Shown here: one piece after another, positions 23,730 through 36,000 of the stretch | Numbering within the stretch: position 1 is the first letter of the stretch | Layout: each line of letters opens with the position of its first letter | Assembly (NCBI RefSeq): GCF_018143015.1 | Contig: NC_054740.1 | Span: forward strand, 55,092,583-55,156,582 | DNA: 64,000 nt | Reading direction: 5' to 3' | Origin: Lytechinus variegatus | Lineage: Eukaryota > Echinodermata > Echinoidea > Temnopleuroida > Toxopneustidae | The notes under the pieces: model-generated | What the model was told of the DNA's origin: nothing | Seen by the model: the letters and a program-made list of their open reading frames with translations, nothing else | Databases searched by the model: none | Translations under genes and position numbers: made by a program

Positions 23730-24014
23730 TGCACATCCCTTCCCTCCTCTCCCTGCGCCTGCGCACTATCCGCCAGACTATCCGGTACGCGCCTATGGTA
23801 CGCAGTACCCGTACCGGATCGATCGGATTGTCCGGGTCAAAGGTAAACATTTAGGATAACCAGATTGGGGGAATTTGCCCATGAAAGGAAGGATGTAACG
23901 TATCTTGATAACTAATTCCAGCATTATAAACTAGTAGATAAACAGCTATTCCGGGTCTTTTGATCTTGAAGTTTCATTTGGAAGCTCGAATCCCTATTTT
24001 GGCGAACAATAAAG
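23730..24014 (+). promoter_or_regulatory. Elongin A promoter region with an NRF1-like site
   Basis: CpG-containing, TATA-less stretch immediately upstream of the Elongin A start codon. At 23754-23765 is TGCGCCTGCGCA, one base from the palindromic NRF1 consensus YGCGCAYGCGCR, which is common in housekeeping promoters. The start ATG at 24015 has a good context (A at -3, G at +4). Promoter function is inferred from position and composition. Confidence 0.4.
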
Positions 24015-27000
24015 ATGGCAGATCACGACAAAACTGTGGCAGCTGTTCACCACAATCTCAACAAACTCGACGCCGATCCAGTGCTGGAGTCCGAAAGGGT
24101 TTGTAATTGTATTAACAAGTCACTAGAACCTCGGTTCTAACTTAATTTCTAAGTTAGGCCTAAGCCCTAAGTCTAACGTTAATTAGATAGGGTGTACTAT
24201 TTATCATTTGAGAAGCTCATGAACTAGTAGACCAAAAGCTTCAGTCTCTGTATTTTGGTTGTTCCGCAGAGGCGCACGGCCAATTATATTGGAGACTCAG
24301 ACTGTCTCCCATCCCATGAGAGAGATTATCTCCAATATCAGAGACTTTCATAAAGAATTTTGGTATCCAGTTTCAGAGACAGTCTCCAGTTTTGGAGACC
24401 AATTTTCTTTGTTTACATTTGCTTAAACCTACCTTGGCGGCAAATAAAAATGTGATAAGCAGATTCCTCATGAAATATTACCCCTTTTCACCATCTACTT
24501 TAAAAATTCACCGTCTACTTTTGTTTTTATAAGGAGTTTTGTTGTCATCCACACACAAAACAAATGGGCTTCTGACCTCGGTGGGACAAAAGTTTGGGTG
24601 GAAAAAATCATACTTTTGTTGGTGTTGTTTCTTTTGTTCTTTTGCAAAGCAAGTTTCCAATATGGGAGATTGTCTCCCTAATTGGAGAGAGTCTCCCACA
24701 TTGGCCGTTCGCCTCTACTGCACTGCCAATATTGGAGACTGTCTCCAATGTGGGATATTATCTCCAATATCAGAGACTTTTGTAAAGAATTTGGGTATCC
24801 AATTTCAGATACAGTCTCCAGTTTTGGAGTCCAATTTCCTTTGTTTACATTTGCTGCAAAAGGATTACCTTGGCGGGCAGTGCACTGACTTGACCGTGCG
24901 TGTACCCGAAACGGGCATGTAGCTACAATTTATCCACAGCACTTCATGGACATTTGTTCATCCGTCACCCTTTTTGCATAACCAACTTATGAAATGTGAC
25001 CACATCAAGTGAAACCAACTTTTTCAGTTCTGATTTCTATCTATGAACAGATCTTGCGGATTCTTAATAGGCTGGATAGACTACCAATCACAGTAAGAGT
25101 TTTACAGGTGAGACTGCATTTTAATTCCCTCATGTATTACCCCAAATTTGAGATAGAAAATTCAAAGAAAACATTTTGTCAGAACTTGGGTAAAAATTGA
25201 GAAATTATGTGAAAATTTGAAATATACAAGATAAGAAAAAAAACCGCACAGTTGAAGTTTGACAGTGGTAAATATTATATAAAAACATGTACTTTTTGGG
25301 CCCATCTTTAAGCCAATAGTTTTCACTTCAAACTTCACAAGTTTGCTTTTCAAAGTAAACGCCTCCTGTATCCAGTTGTGAGAAAAATTTTCCATTCAGA
25401 ACATTTTGGTACTTGCACATCTATCATTTTAATTTTGTGTATGTAAGCATTGTATTTCATTCATGCTCCTGCCGAAGCTTTGGATAGACAGGAAAACAAC
25501 AGAATATTATTCTTTTGTTTCTGTTTATTGTAACTCCTTTAGGAGCTCGGCAAGACAGCGTTTTGCTGGCATTTAACCAATTACCTATGAAATATTTTAC
25601 GTCTAGGTTAATCAGTCATAGTGGCTGACATTATCGACTGTTAATGTAGGAGTACTTTCAGTGTAAATCGGTTTTCACAGTCTAACAATCATTAGTAAGA
25701 CTCAGATAATTTTTCTGTTTAATTTAGAAAAAAGTCTTGAATGTAATTCATTTAAATGGTATTCGTTCACAGTAATTTGAGATTCAGGTGAAGTTTACAA
25801 GTTTCGATCTGTTTCCCATATAGAATCATATTTCAAATTTTAAACATGCAGCATATAGTTTTGCTAGCTAACTGTTGTGTATTTTCTAGGAAACGGGAGT
25901 TGGCAAAGCTGTGAACAAGTTGCGGAAACGAGGAGGAAAGATTACCGAAGCTGTGAAACAATTAGTGCAAAGTTGGAAGGAATTGGTGAGTTCATTCTGA
26001 ATATCTGTTTTATAGTCAATGGATAATATCAGAATCATCTATGGAACTCACTAAGAAATGTAGAATTATGGTAAATACATCCTTTATTTCCTTTTTAGTG
26101 CTTTGTCTATGATAGATGAAGTATTGCCATGTACAACAGGATGCCCGTCTACATTGTACTTTGATAGAGGTGTACAAGTACATTGGGTGATATCAAGTAC
26201 GGTGTTCGGTGTTGGTGTTGGTGTTGAGAGCATGAAAAGGCTGCTGAACCGAGCCCCAACACCGAGCTGGGTTCAGAAGAGCGATACCGATCGCGTTATC
26301 GATATCCTATGACATCACGCCCCTGCGCTACGCTGCTGATTATCTCAACTTTACGCGAGAAATTATCGACGAAGGAAGTGAAATCAGGAAGAAATTGCAG
26401 TGAAATCGGGAAGAAATTGCAGTAAAATCTTATCGTACAGAATGCACAGGTTAAAATCACTGCAATAATCAGAAAGCATAAATATTATATTTCATTAAAA
26501 TGTGTAAAACTCTAATGATTTGCGCTCATCTTAACTGAAATAGATAATTTTACGGGGGTGTTTCATCGTGTTCGCCTCCTGTTCGTGAACTACAGTTCAT
26601 CAACACCAACACCGAGCTTGAAATCACGACTTTCCCAATCCCTGGGGGTTGGTGTTGGTGAATAGGGAAATTGCACATAGATCGTCAACACCAGCTGTAA
26701 TGCTCGGTTCAGCAGACGACATTCAACACCGGAGCTCAACACAAACTGCCGGAAATATGTCATATTTTCCAAGGTCAATCCCAACACCAGCGTGATTTCA
26801 AGAACGGTGTTGTAGCTGGTGTTGATGTTGTCCCAACACCAACACCAGATTTCAACACCGTACTTGAAATCACCCATTGGTATTTACAATGTCAGAGGGA
26901 TAATGTTCATGTTGGACTATGCTCTCTCTTTATTACTTGTATTTCGATGAAGGAATCTATCCATCTATCTCTTTTTTGGGGGGCCAAAGTGTTTTCAATT

Positions 27001-30000
27001 GCTTTTGATATTTTACAATGACTACCTGTTAATACCTGTTTTGCCAGAGAACAGTAGATTCAGTGGACCAAATCTATTGTTCTCTGGTGAAACAGGTATA
27101 ACAGGTAGTCAAAGTATTGTAACTGGTAGTGTAAGGAGGGGGGGGGGGGTGGCATTGCATGATAAGGAAAAAAAGCAATCTTATCTGGTATATGACTCTA
27201 TAGTCTTGTCATTAGTATTGAGGCTTGCATGCAGCTTGTGCATGCATGATTAGGACTCCTCTTATTTTCATTTTCAAATGTTGGCAGGCCTATATCAATG
27301 AGATTATATTGTAGATATATCATGTATGCTTGGGCACCTAGCCATGTCTTTCAGAGTCAAACACTCTGTGCGAAACCCCCAGGGGCCCGTTGCAGAAAGA
27401 GTTGCGTTTAAACGCAAGCCCATAAATCAATTGCAAGTCCCAAATGCGCGCTGTTGATTGGTTGAAAATCAAGTTGCGCATGATTTTTAGAGTTGCGATT
27501 GATTGCAACTCTTTCTGCAACGGGCCCCAGATGTTTTTAAGTTGTGTATATGGCTCTGTATGTTAGGAAAATTTACAAGACACCTTGTTCTAATATCACT
27601 GAGATGATTGTTTTTCATTGTTATTTCATTTATTTTGTGTCCAGGTAAGAGAAGCAATGGAAGCGGAAGAGAAAACCCAAGCTTCTCCGGAATGTGAGCC
27701 GTCGCCCTCTCCACAGTCTGGGACATCAGATGAGGAATCGGGAGATGAAAGCGAGGAATCGGATGACAGTAGTAGTAGTAGTTCCAGTGAATCAGAGGAT
27801 GAGATAGCAAGAAATGATTATAGTCCTGAACCAAGCTCACCCTGTGGTAGCTTCCCTTCCTCACCTACAACTCCTCAACCTATCAGGGACTCCACATCGA
27901 AGCCCTCGTCAAATCAACATCTATTGAAAGACAGAGATTCTAGAACTGGGAAAGAAAAGGTACCATCAAAAAGGTCTCGTGAACCCTCTCCAAGTCGATG
28001 CCAAGACTTGCCAAAGACATCCTCAAGTACAACTTCATCATCTCATATCAAGAAAAGGAGGACAGAGGAGAGGCATCCGTCGGATACTAGAGACAGTTCT
28101 AAGGTCGTGAAAAAGAAACCACCGGAGGATGATAGTTTCTCTCAAGCGTTGTTTCCAAGCCCTCGCAAGATTGGAGGTTCATCTGCGAGTTCTCTGACGA
28201 GGAGTCCAGTCCAAAAGCAGAAACAACGGGAAGGAGATCAAACTGGCTCCCCTTCCAAGCTAACCAAACCTGGGAAGACCATAACACCATCATCATCATC
28301 ATTAGGAAATACAAATATCAGTGAGAAGAATTTGAAAGCAAACACTCAAAAGAAGATTTATCCAAATAGTGATCAAGGGAGAACAAAAGCTAAAGCATCA
28401 GATTCAAGGGTCATAAGCTCTTCTGTGAAAGAGTCAGAATCAAGTTTTCTAGACATGGTGGATGATGTAGATGAGTCTTTTGCGAACCACAAGAGTACTA
28501 GTTGCAGAACAAACAAAGTCTCGTCCCAAGTAAAGACCACATCCGTTTCTAAGCCATCAATGTCAGCTTCTCCATCAACCAAAACATCTTCTCAGAAGAA
28601 ACCAGGAAGTGCCTCTCTTAAAACCCCAACAGGGTTTTCTGAATCATCAAGAACTGCCAAAAAACCTGCACAAAGTGAGCATGGTAGAATAGCCTCCAAA
28701 AATCCCAAGACATTGCCATCTTCTAACAAAGTGTCGAGTAAGTCAGAGTCCAGTAAAACAAGTATGAAATCAAATGATGACTCTGAATCTAAGTCGATTT
28801 CCAAGAAAAACCCTGCTCCGAAAGTAAAGAGGAAGCTCTCCTCTGGAGAGCGCAGGATTAGCGAAGGCGATAAAACCTTCGACAACACTGGCTTGTCCTT
28901 TGGAGACATCCTTATGGGTCCAGTGTCTACCTCAAACAAAGTAAAGAAACCTGGAAAGCCGTTGAACACTGGTGCAACAGATTCCAGTAAGAAATCGTCA
29001 ATGTCTTCCTCATCGAAGAAACCATCATCCAAACAATCCTCGTCGTCACATGATAGGGAATCTTCATCATCAAAGCATGTTTCTCATAAGGAGAGTAAAT
29101 CTGCAAGCACTTCTGGAAGCGGAAGCAAGAAAGTATCCTCCAATGATGAAAGAAGGAAGAGATGGACGCAGGTGAACGATCCAATGTCATCAATGCAAAA
29201 GGTACTAAAGGTCTTCTATCCCTTTTTCATTTGCTTCATTTCACTTTTGTTTCCACATTAAACATTGTACAGTGTGAGTCAGAAAATTTTCCACCTCACA
29301 AATCACCAATTTTAAGGAAAAAATATTCCATGAACACTTATTTATTATGTATGGCATGAAAGAATGGCACGAACGAATCTCCTTCAAAACAATTAGATAC
29401 CATATTCAAGTGGTATATGTTTATGGTTATATAATCAGGAGGTATTCTTTACTGTCATGTGAATTACATTTTGCACCAAAAAAAGGCATGGCTATAATCA
29501 ATAATATCCAGATGCCAATGATGTCATTATTCTAAATGAGATGCAGTGAATATCATTGCATTCCCTTTTTTAATAAAATTATGATAGTTGATACTTAGTG
29601 TTTATTTATCAATTCTAATATTATTTAATGAAAACACATTTTGTAATATACAGTTAATGCACAGTTGTGAGTGCGTTGGGGCGATGCGGCGCACAGTATG
29701 AGGGTTCTTGGTGCGTTTTGCACCAAGCACCCTCAAACTGTGCGCTGCATCGCCGCAACGTCACGAACGTGAAACTGTGCATTAACTGTTGTATAAGACA
29801 GGTCTATGTATAAAGCTTATAACACTTACCTTGGTGTTTAATCCAATATGGTCAGACACGATGAGTATGAAGAAATCAATGGCTGCCTCCACAGACAATA
29901 GAGTTTAATCACAGCTAAACAGCTGAAATATAGTCTAGACTACACGTTCTGCAGTTCAAAAATATACAATAATTTATGAAGAAATAAAATGGCTGCCTCC

Positions 30001-33000
30001 TCACCCTCGGACAGTGGTGTATAAGACTAGAGTTCTAGTTCAAAAATAACGTCTGCAGTGTGTAAACAGGTACATGTAGATCTTCATGTAATCCGTGTAA
30101 ACTCGTTGAAAATGCTAAATGTTGCCACGATAACAGTTAACACTAAGTAACACATTTATAGTAACAGTAGAACACTATAAACCGGAACTTTGAAGAGAAC
30201 GCATTTACAGTTATGTACATCGTCATCGAGAAGAGTTTATTTGGTATAAATGTGCACCTCGCAGTTCGTGAAATTGAACTTATTACCACCGGTAGATGTA
30301 CCACTACCAGTAGTTTCACTGATGATTTGAGGTGAACTCTGTCTCTTGGATTGAGTTTGAATGGACACTCGCTGATATCGAATTTCACATATCTCTTGGC
30401 TGCATTTTGAATCTTCGCTACATGTAGGTGTACTAGATCTAGGTCTATCAGTACATTTTTTCTTTGACTGCAGTCCAGATCTAGCACGTTCGGGATCAGA
30501 CTGCGAAGGTTTGGAGGATGAACTTGAACTTGAAGCTTGCGATGCATTGTCACGATGGTAAAGATTCTCTGACAACTGCTTCGACATCTCACGTTTGCGG
30601 GATTCACTTGTTCTACTGTAATGTTTCAGTGAACTCTCGCTTCGATGTCCGCTTACAGACATTATATCCCGGGACTGGAACCCAGCGGTATCAAGAGAAG
30701 TAATGCATTTCGCACGGATACAATGATTTGTGTACAGCTTGCTACAGTGTGCTTTCCTCGAGATTTCTTTCATCTTGTTAGATAGAATGTTAACTCCTAC
30801 TGCCGAATTACTGTACCATGGTTCTTCCTCTTCTGGGGCTTTTTCTTTTGGTCTTTGCCAAAGAAATGGACATCTTGAATCAAGTTTAGAGATGTATAAC
30901 ACAAAGGATCTTACTGGGCAGCTCTCCGATTCAGGAATCTCATACATAGCACCAGAATTGGAACTCTCCTCTCATCCTCCCTATTATTCTTAGTGAGGTC
31001 ATCACGCTTTGACACAAATCGTCGTCCATTTTCATCAAATTCAACTGTGAAATCAGATGGCTTCATCGACCGAAGGTTCTCACAACCTCTGTTGCAAAAG
31101 TAGGTCATTAAGTCGATAAAGACCTTGTTTTGCGAGAGGAGTAGAACAATCCAACTGATCTGATGTTTGGATTCTCTCCATATCAGTAGCAGAAATTATT
31201 GGCTTGTGTTTTACATTACCTTTTCCCTCCTTCTTTAGCTTGACCAGTACTGCTTTGAAAACCTTGTTGCTCCTTGGGAATTTGGCATTGTCACAAATAT
31301 CAAATTCAGGCTCTTCCAAAAAGTGCCGTTGCACAGCGTATCGGATAGCTTGGATAGATCTTCTGGAAAATTGCGAGCCATCTCTTTTGCGTATCGAAGG
31401 ATAGAATCTAGACAAGAAACCATCCAAACATTCCACTGAAATTCCATCCAAGTTTGTGTTAGTGTAGTCAGCAACGTTCTTCAGTCGTACAACGCCAAAC
31501 TTGATTGTTCTTTTGGGGCTTTCTGAAGTTCTTCCATTGATCAGTTCCTCAATTTCTTGCTGCGAAAGAACTTGGAATTGCGGGACAGCTCTTTCCATGG
31601 AGGCAGCCATTTTCCTTGTCCCAGGTCTCATGTAAACAATAATTACAAGGCCAGGCTAGCGCTAGGCTCCGTAGGTGAATTTATGGGTGTATTGTATTAT
31701 TATGCTCAGTTAAGGTCTGTGCATGATCGTCTACCTTTATCACTCACACGGCTGCTTGTATTTCAATAAGCTCCCTCGCTGCCGCGCCACGCTCTTCGCA
31801 TTGCTAATTTTGACTTGGCCCCAAAATGTGTATATGCTCTTTCATTCCCAAGGATAAAACGCGCAGACGAAAAATTGTATTCAGTTTGTATAAAAAGTAA
31901 AATGCTGCACAAAAAATGCACAGTGCTGCACAAAAAATGCACGGCTTGAAGGTTGCTTTTAATTAAAGCATAAACAAGTGACCTGAATACGCACTCACCA
32001 TTGGCTACATCCTTGAACCTGTCTTATAATGTATTTTGCTGCATGACTCGTGTAGGATTATGACTTCATTGACATCTGGATTCATTAATTGCAGTGATGC
32101 CTTACTTTGATGCAAATAAAAAATTTTAGCACAGAAAAAAGCACCTCTTGATGATTCAAGCATAAATATATACTCTATGAATATGTTGTCAAATTATTTG
32201 GGATAACATACTTGGGTCATATGTAATAATTAGGTGTTCATGACATAATTCTTCTTTGCATTGGGGATTTATGAGGTGTAATTTTTTTCTGACTCACACT
32301 TATACACAACTGGAAAGTACATTCATTTTTTAAACACAAAATAAATCAAAAACGTGTTTGAAATAAAGATACACGCAAACTCTTCACTGATATTCAAACA
32401 TAAGCGCACATAAATTAATACCGCTTTGTTGTTATTTTTTCACGATAGAGAGGAATGTGAATATGGTTCCATATTTCTTTAATTTTCAGTTGGCAGTAGA
32501 ATATGTACTTCCTCCATATAGGTATATCTCTACAGTTAAAACCAGCTGATGAATATGCATTCAATATATAAAATGATTTATTCAATTCAATTCAATTAAA
32601 CATTCATTTTCTTCCATTTTATTACATTTTTCGTAAACATTAATTCATACAAAAATCAATTTGTTATGAAAAATATAGATATGTACATGTTGGGTTTAAA
32701 TTAGAAGGCGTTTACCCTAAAAGCCGAGGCTTGTAGTGGGATATGCCTATAGACAAAAAAAAATACAATACAATACAAGGGAAAGGGCAGAGAAAAGAAG
32801 ATAAGGAAAGGGAACAAGAGATGGAGACGTGAGGGGGGAGGCGGGCATGTATCAGTGGGGGCAAAATATAAATGCTGTAACAACAATCGTCCATGGTTCA
32901 TGTTATCATGATTGTCGTGTTTTTGTTTTGTCTCTTGAATACACCATTAGCTTGAGGATATACACCAGGAAATCACTTTCAACTTACCAGAGATCTCTGC

Positions 33001-36000
33001 TGATTACAAGCCTCTTAGGTTACCAGAGGTCTCACCCAAGAAGAAAGGTAGATATTCATATTTCACCTTGATTGCCATTTAGCTACCATTCCCAGTTAGA
33101 AACACATTTCTATGCCCAGGGCCTGCTATACCCACTATCAATATGACCCTGGGGCGGTATTCTGAACATTGTCTTTTCTCCATATTTTATCTTATCTCAG
33201 AGATATGACAAAATCGGTATTCTGGTGGATGTCACAAAAATTGTCATAAATTTTGTCTCTTCTCTTTAGCGCGCAGCAAAAATACGCGGCTTTAAATGCG
33301 CGTAATCCTTTTATACAAGCAAAAGATATGACAAAAGTTATGACAGGGGGGTAGCAGTCATAAATTTTGTCATATCTTTTAGTACCAAATATCCCGACAC
33401 CCTGCCGACTGAATGTCAAGCAAATAATTATATTATTTAGATTAGATTGTGGTATTAGTTTCACTCATCTTCCATGACAATTTTCAAAATTATTTTTTCA
33501 TGCTACAATTAGTTAGGCCCTACATATTTATTCCACCTTTTTTTCTCTGTTTTCCTTACTTTTCTACTTCTCCTCTAAAATTCTTCACAGCTCCCTGTCT
33601 CTCTTTGTAATTAAGCGCATCAATATACGCGTAGTTGCGCGATGCCAGCAACTGTTTTGGGGATACGCCCTACTTGCCACGGGGCTTTCCTATTGGCTAG
33701 AAGGGCTCCAACTGGGAACTAACGATGATTTTGATTGGTTTGCTTCCGAAAAGATGGGTGGGAACTTTGAGAGATATGACAGGGAAAAGACAATGTTCAG
33801 AATACCGATTTGTGACAATCATAGCGGTGTCACATCTCGGAGAGAAATGACAAAATTTATGACAGAGTTACAGAATACCACCCCTGGTTTCCCTTTTAAA
33901 GGATTCTAGTCTTGGTTATAAAATGATGTGTTGGAAAGGAGAAAAAAAATTATAACAGAATGGTGAAAGTTTGAAAGAAATTGGACAAGCAATATTAAAG
34001 TTACAGCTTCTTTAAAATTGAGATCACTAAGACTACGTAGATTTCAAAATTGGCAACTGGGTAAGTAAATTACATGTATGACAAGGGGCAAGACAACTTT
34101 CCCATAGGCAATGTACATTTACTTATAATTATCAGGGATTTGTGGTTTTCTCCTAAGTGCACATTTCCCTGGGGCAGTAATCTAAGTATAACCCAGTTAG
34201 TATATTGTTTTATGTCCTCATGAAAGAAAAAGTATAATCTGAAGTAAGATTTTTGATAAAAATTACATTTTAGCCATTTTATGTATTGGAGTACATGGAA
34301 GTGTTGTCCTTGCCTTACATCACTATTTGAAGTCTCCATGGGTATAGTGATTACCAATTTGTACAACTTTTAAAAAATCCATAATTTTCTCTTTGTTTGT
34401 TCTATATAGTTCAAACATGTACCTATAAACTTGTCTGATTTTTCTGTTTCCTCTACAAACAAGTTTTTATTTGGTTTCGTTTCCCCTTTAAACCGGTTAA
34501 AGAAACCACTTTGGAAGTTTGGTTGCCAGCGTTCTCATCACCATCTCCTGAATTGGCTTTGAGAACCATCTCGCATCATGTAAGGTGGTTTTGTTGCTAT
34601 GTAAACACTCTCAGTGGAGTTGAATGTTTCGCGCGAATTTCGAAACCGCAGCAAAGACATTCTACACACAGTGTGCGCTGAGCAGCACACCTAACATACT
34701 GGTTTGGAAGACCACTTTTTATCATCTCCAAGACTGCTTTGAGGGTTTCCAATACATGCTAAACTGGTTTCCACTAAATTGGATTCCACAAAACGAGTTT
34801 CAAGGAAGTAGATGAGAATGGGATCTATGAATATCGTTCCTCAAATGGTTGACTTGTGTTTACCATCTCATCGCAGATTCAGGATACCAGCCTTATCACC
34901 GCACAGCCGCAATGTCCCATTCAATCCAAGGGTGCGTGATCATGTAGCACGCATTTGGTTTTGGCTTGTGACTGTATACTTGGCATTACACGTTTTATTT
35001 TCCCGAAACTTAACACAAGCAGTGATTTAACACTGGCCCACATGACATTATCCATGTTAGCGATCTGCTGTGTAATTGTTTTTCAGCTTAGATTTCACGA
35101 TTTCACAGAGTTTTGTGTATGTGCCTATGGTCCGTTGCAGAAAGAGTTGCGTTTAAACGCAAGTCAAAAATCGAACGCAAGTCCCAAATGCGCGATAATG
35201 ATTGGTTGAAAATCAAGTTACCCATGATTTTTAGAGTTGTGATTGATTGCAACTCTTTTGAAATGGGTCCCAGATCATTAAATAATTGTTTGCTGCAACT
35301 TAATATAGAATAGTTTAATTTTCTTGTACAGTTGGAGGTTTGAGTGAGGAAGGATCTTACATTGGGTCAAAGCACCAAAGGACCAAACTCTATTCAGGAC
35401 GAGCAAGACAAACAGTATCAAGTGAGTAGAAAGAATATAAAAAAAGCAAAAGATCAAAGTAACTGTAACTTCATCACCAGCTGATGAGACTGACAGAGAA
35501 GCTAAACTCTTTTACCTTTAAAGGTAAATGCTAGTTTTGGTAACGATATCAAAATGAGTTCGTACAGAATCCAATGAAATGACCACTAAAGTGTCTGTTT
35601 GTATAAATAAAACGCATGTGCCAAAGGATTATGGAAGAAATTGTGTAATTGCTGAGAAATCAGCAAATAAGCACGAGATTCGGGTAGGGCGTCGGGCCCG
35701 ACGCCCTAAGCAATAATGATACACTGTCCCACATGCGCTTATCTGTGTTGGGGATTTTCGGTGCGATCATTTTTCAGCGTAGATTTCAAGATTTCACAAA
35801 GTCCAGTTAATGTAACTGTACCAGATCTAGATCCTCGATGATATACTGGCAATTAAGCCTTGTTTTACAGACTTTCTCATGAAATCAGTGTTAACTGCAA
35901 CTACTGGAATTTCTCTTTAACCCTAAATAGACTGGGCTATTTCGACACCTAAGAAGACTGGGGGGGCTGATTCAGCCCCCCCTTATGATCTCGGCCGTCG

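Larger units (their letters stand above)
29271..32300. mobile_element. Long inverted repeat (foldback element) split by inserted DNA, in Elongin A intron 4
   Basis: GTGTGAGTCAGAAAA at 29271 and its complement near 32300 begin two arms of about 270 bases (29271-29560 and 32025-32300). These align in inverse orientation over their whole length at roughly 70 per cent by eye: CATGAACAC, TCCAGATG(C/T)CAATGA and GGCAT are shared. Two arms of such an element would normally meet. Here 2.4 kb holding a hairpin and a recombinase gene lies between them. Confidence 0.65.

Noticed and set aside
23669-23859. Pro-rich 60-aa frames around the C17 run
   Set aside because: Artefact of the poly-C tract and GC-rich promoter region.
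28592-29032. 146-aa acidic frame antisense to Elongin A exon 4
   Set aside because: Mirror image of the Ser/Lys-rich coding exon. Long antisense frames are expected there and no independent support exists.
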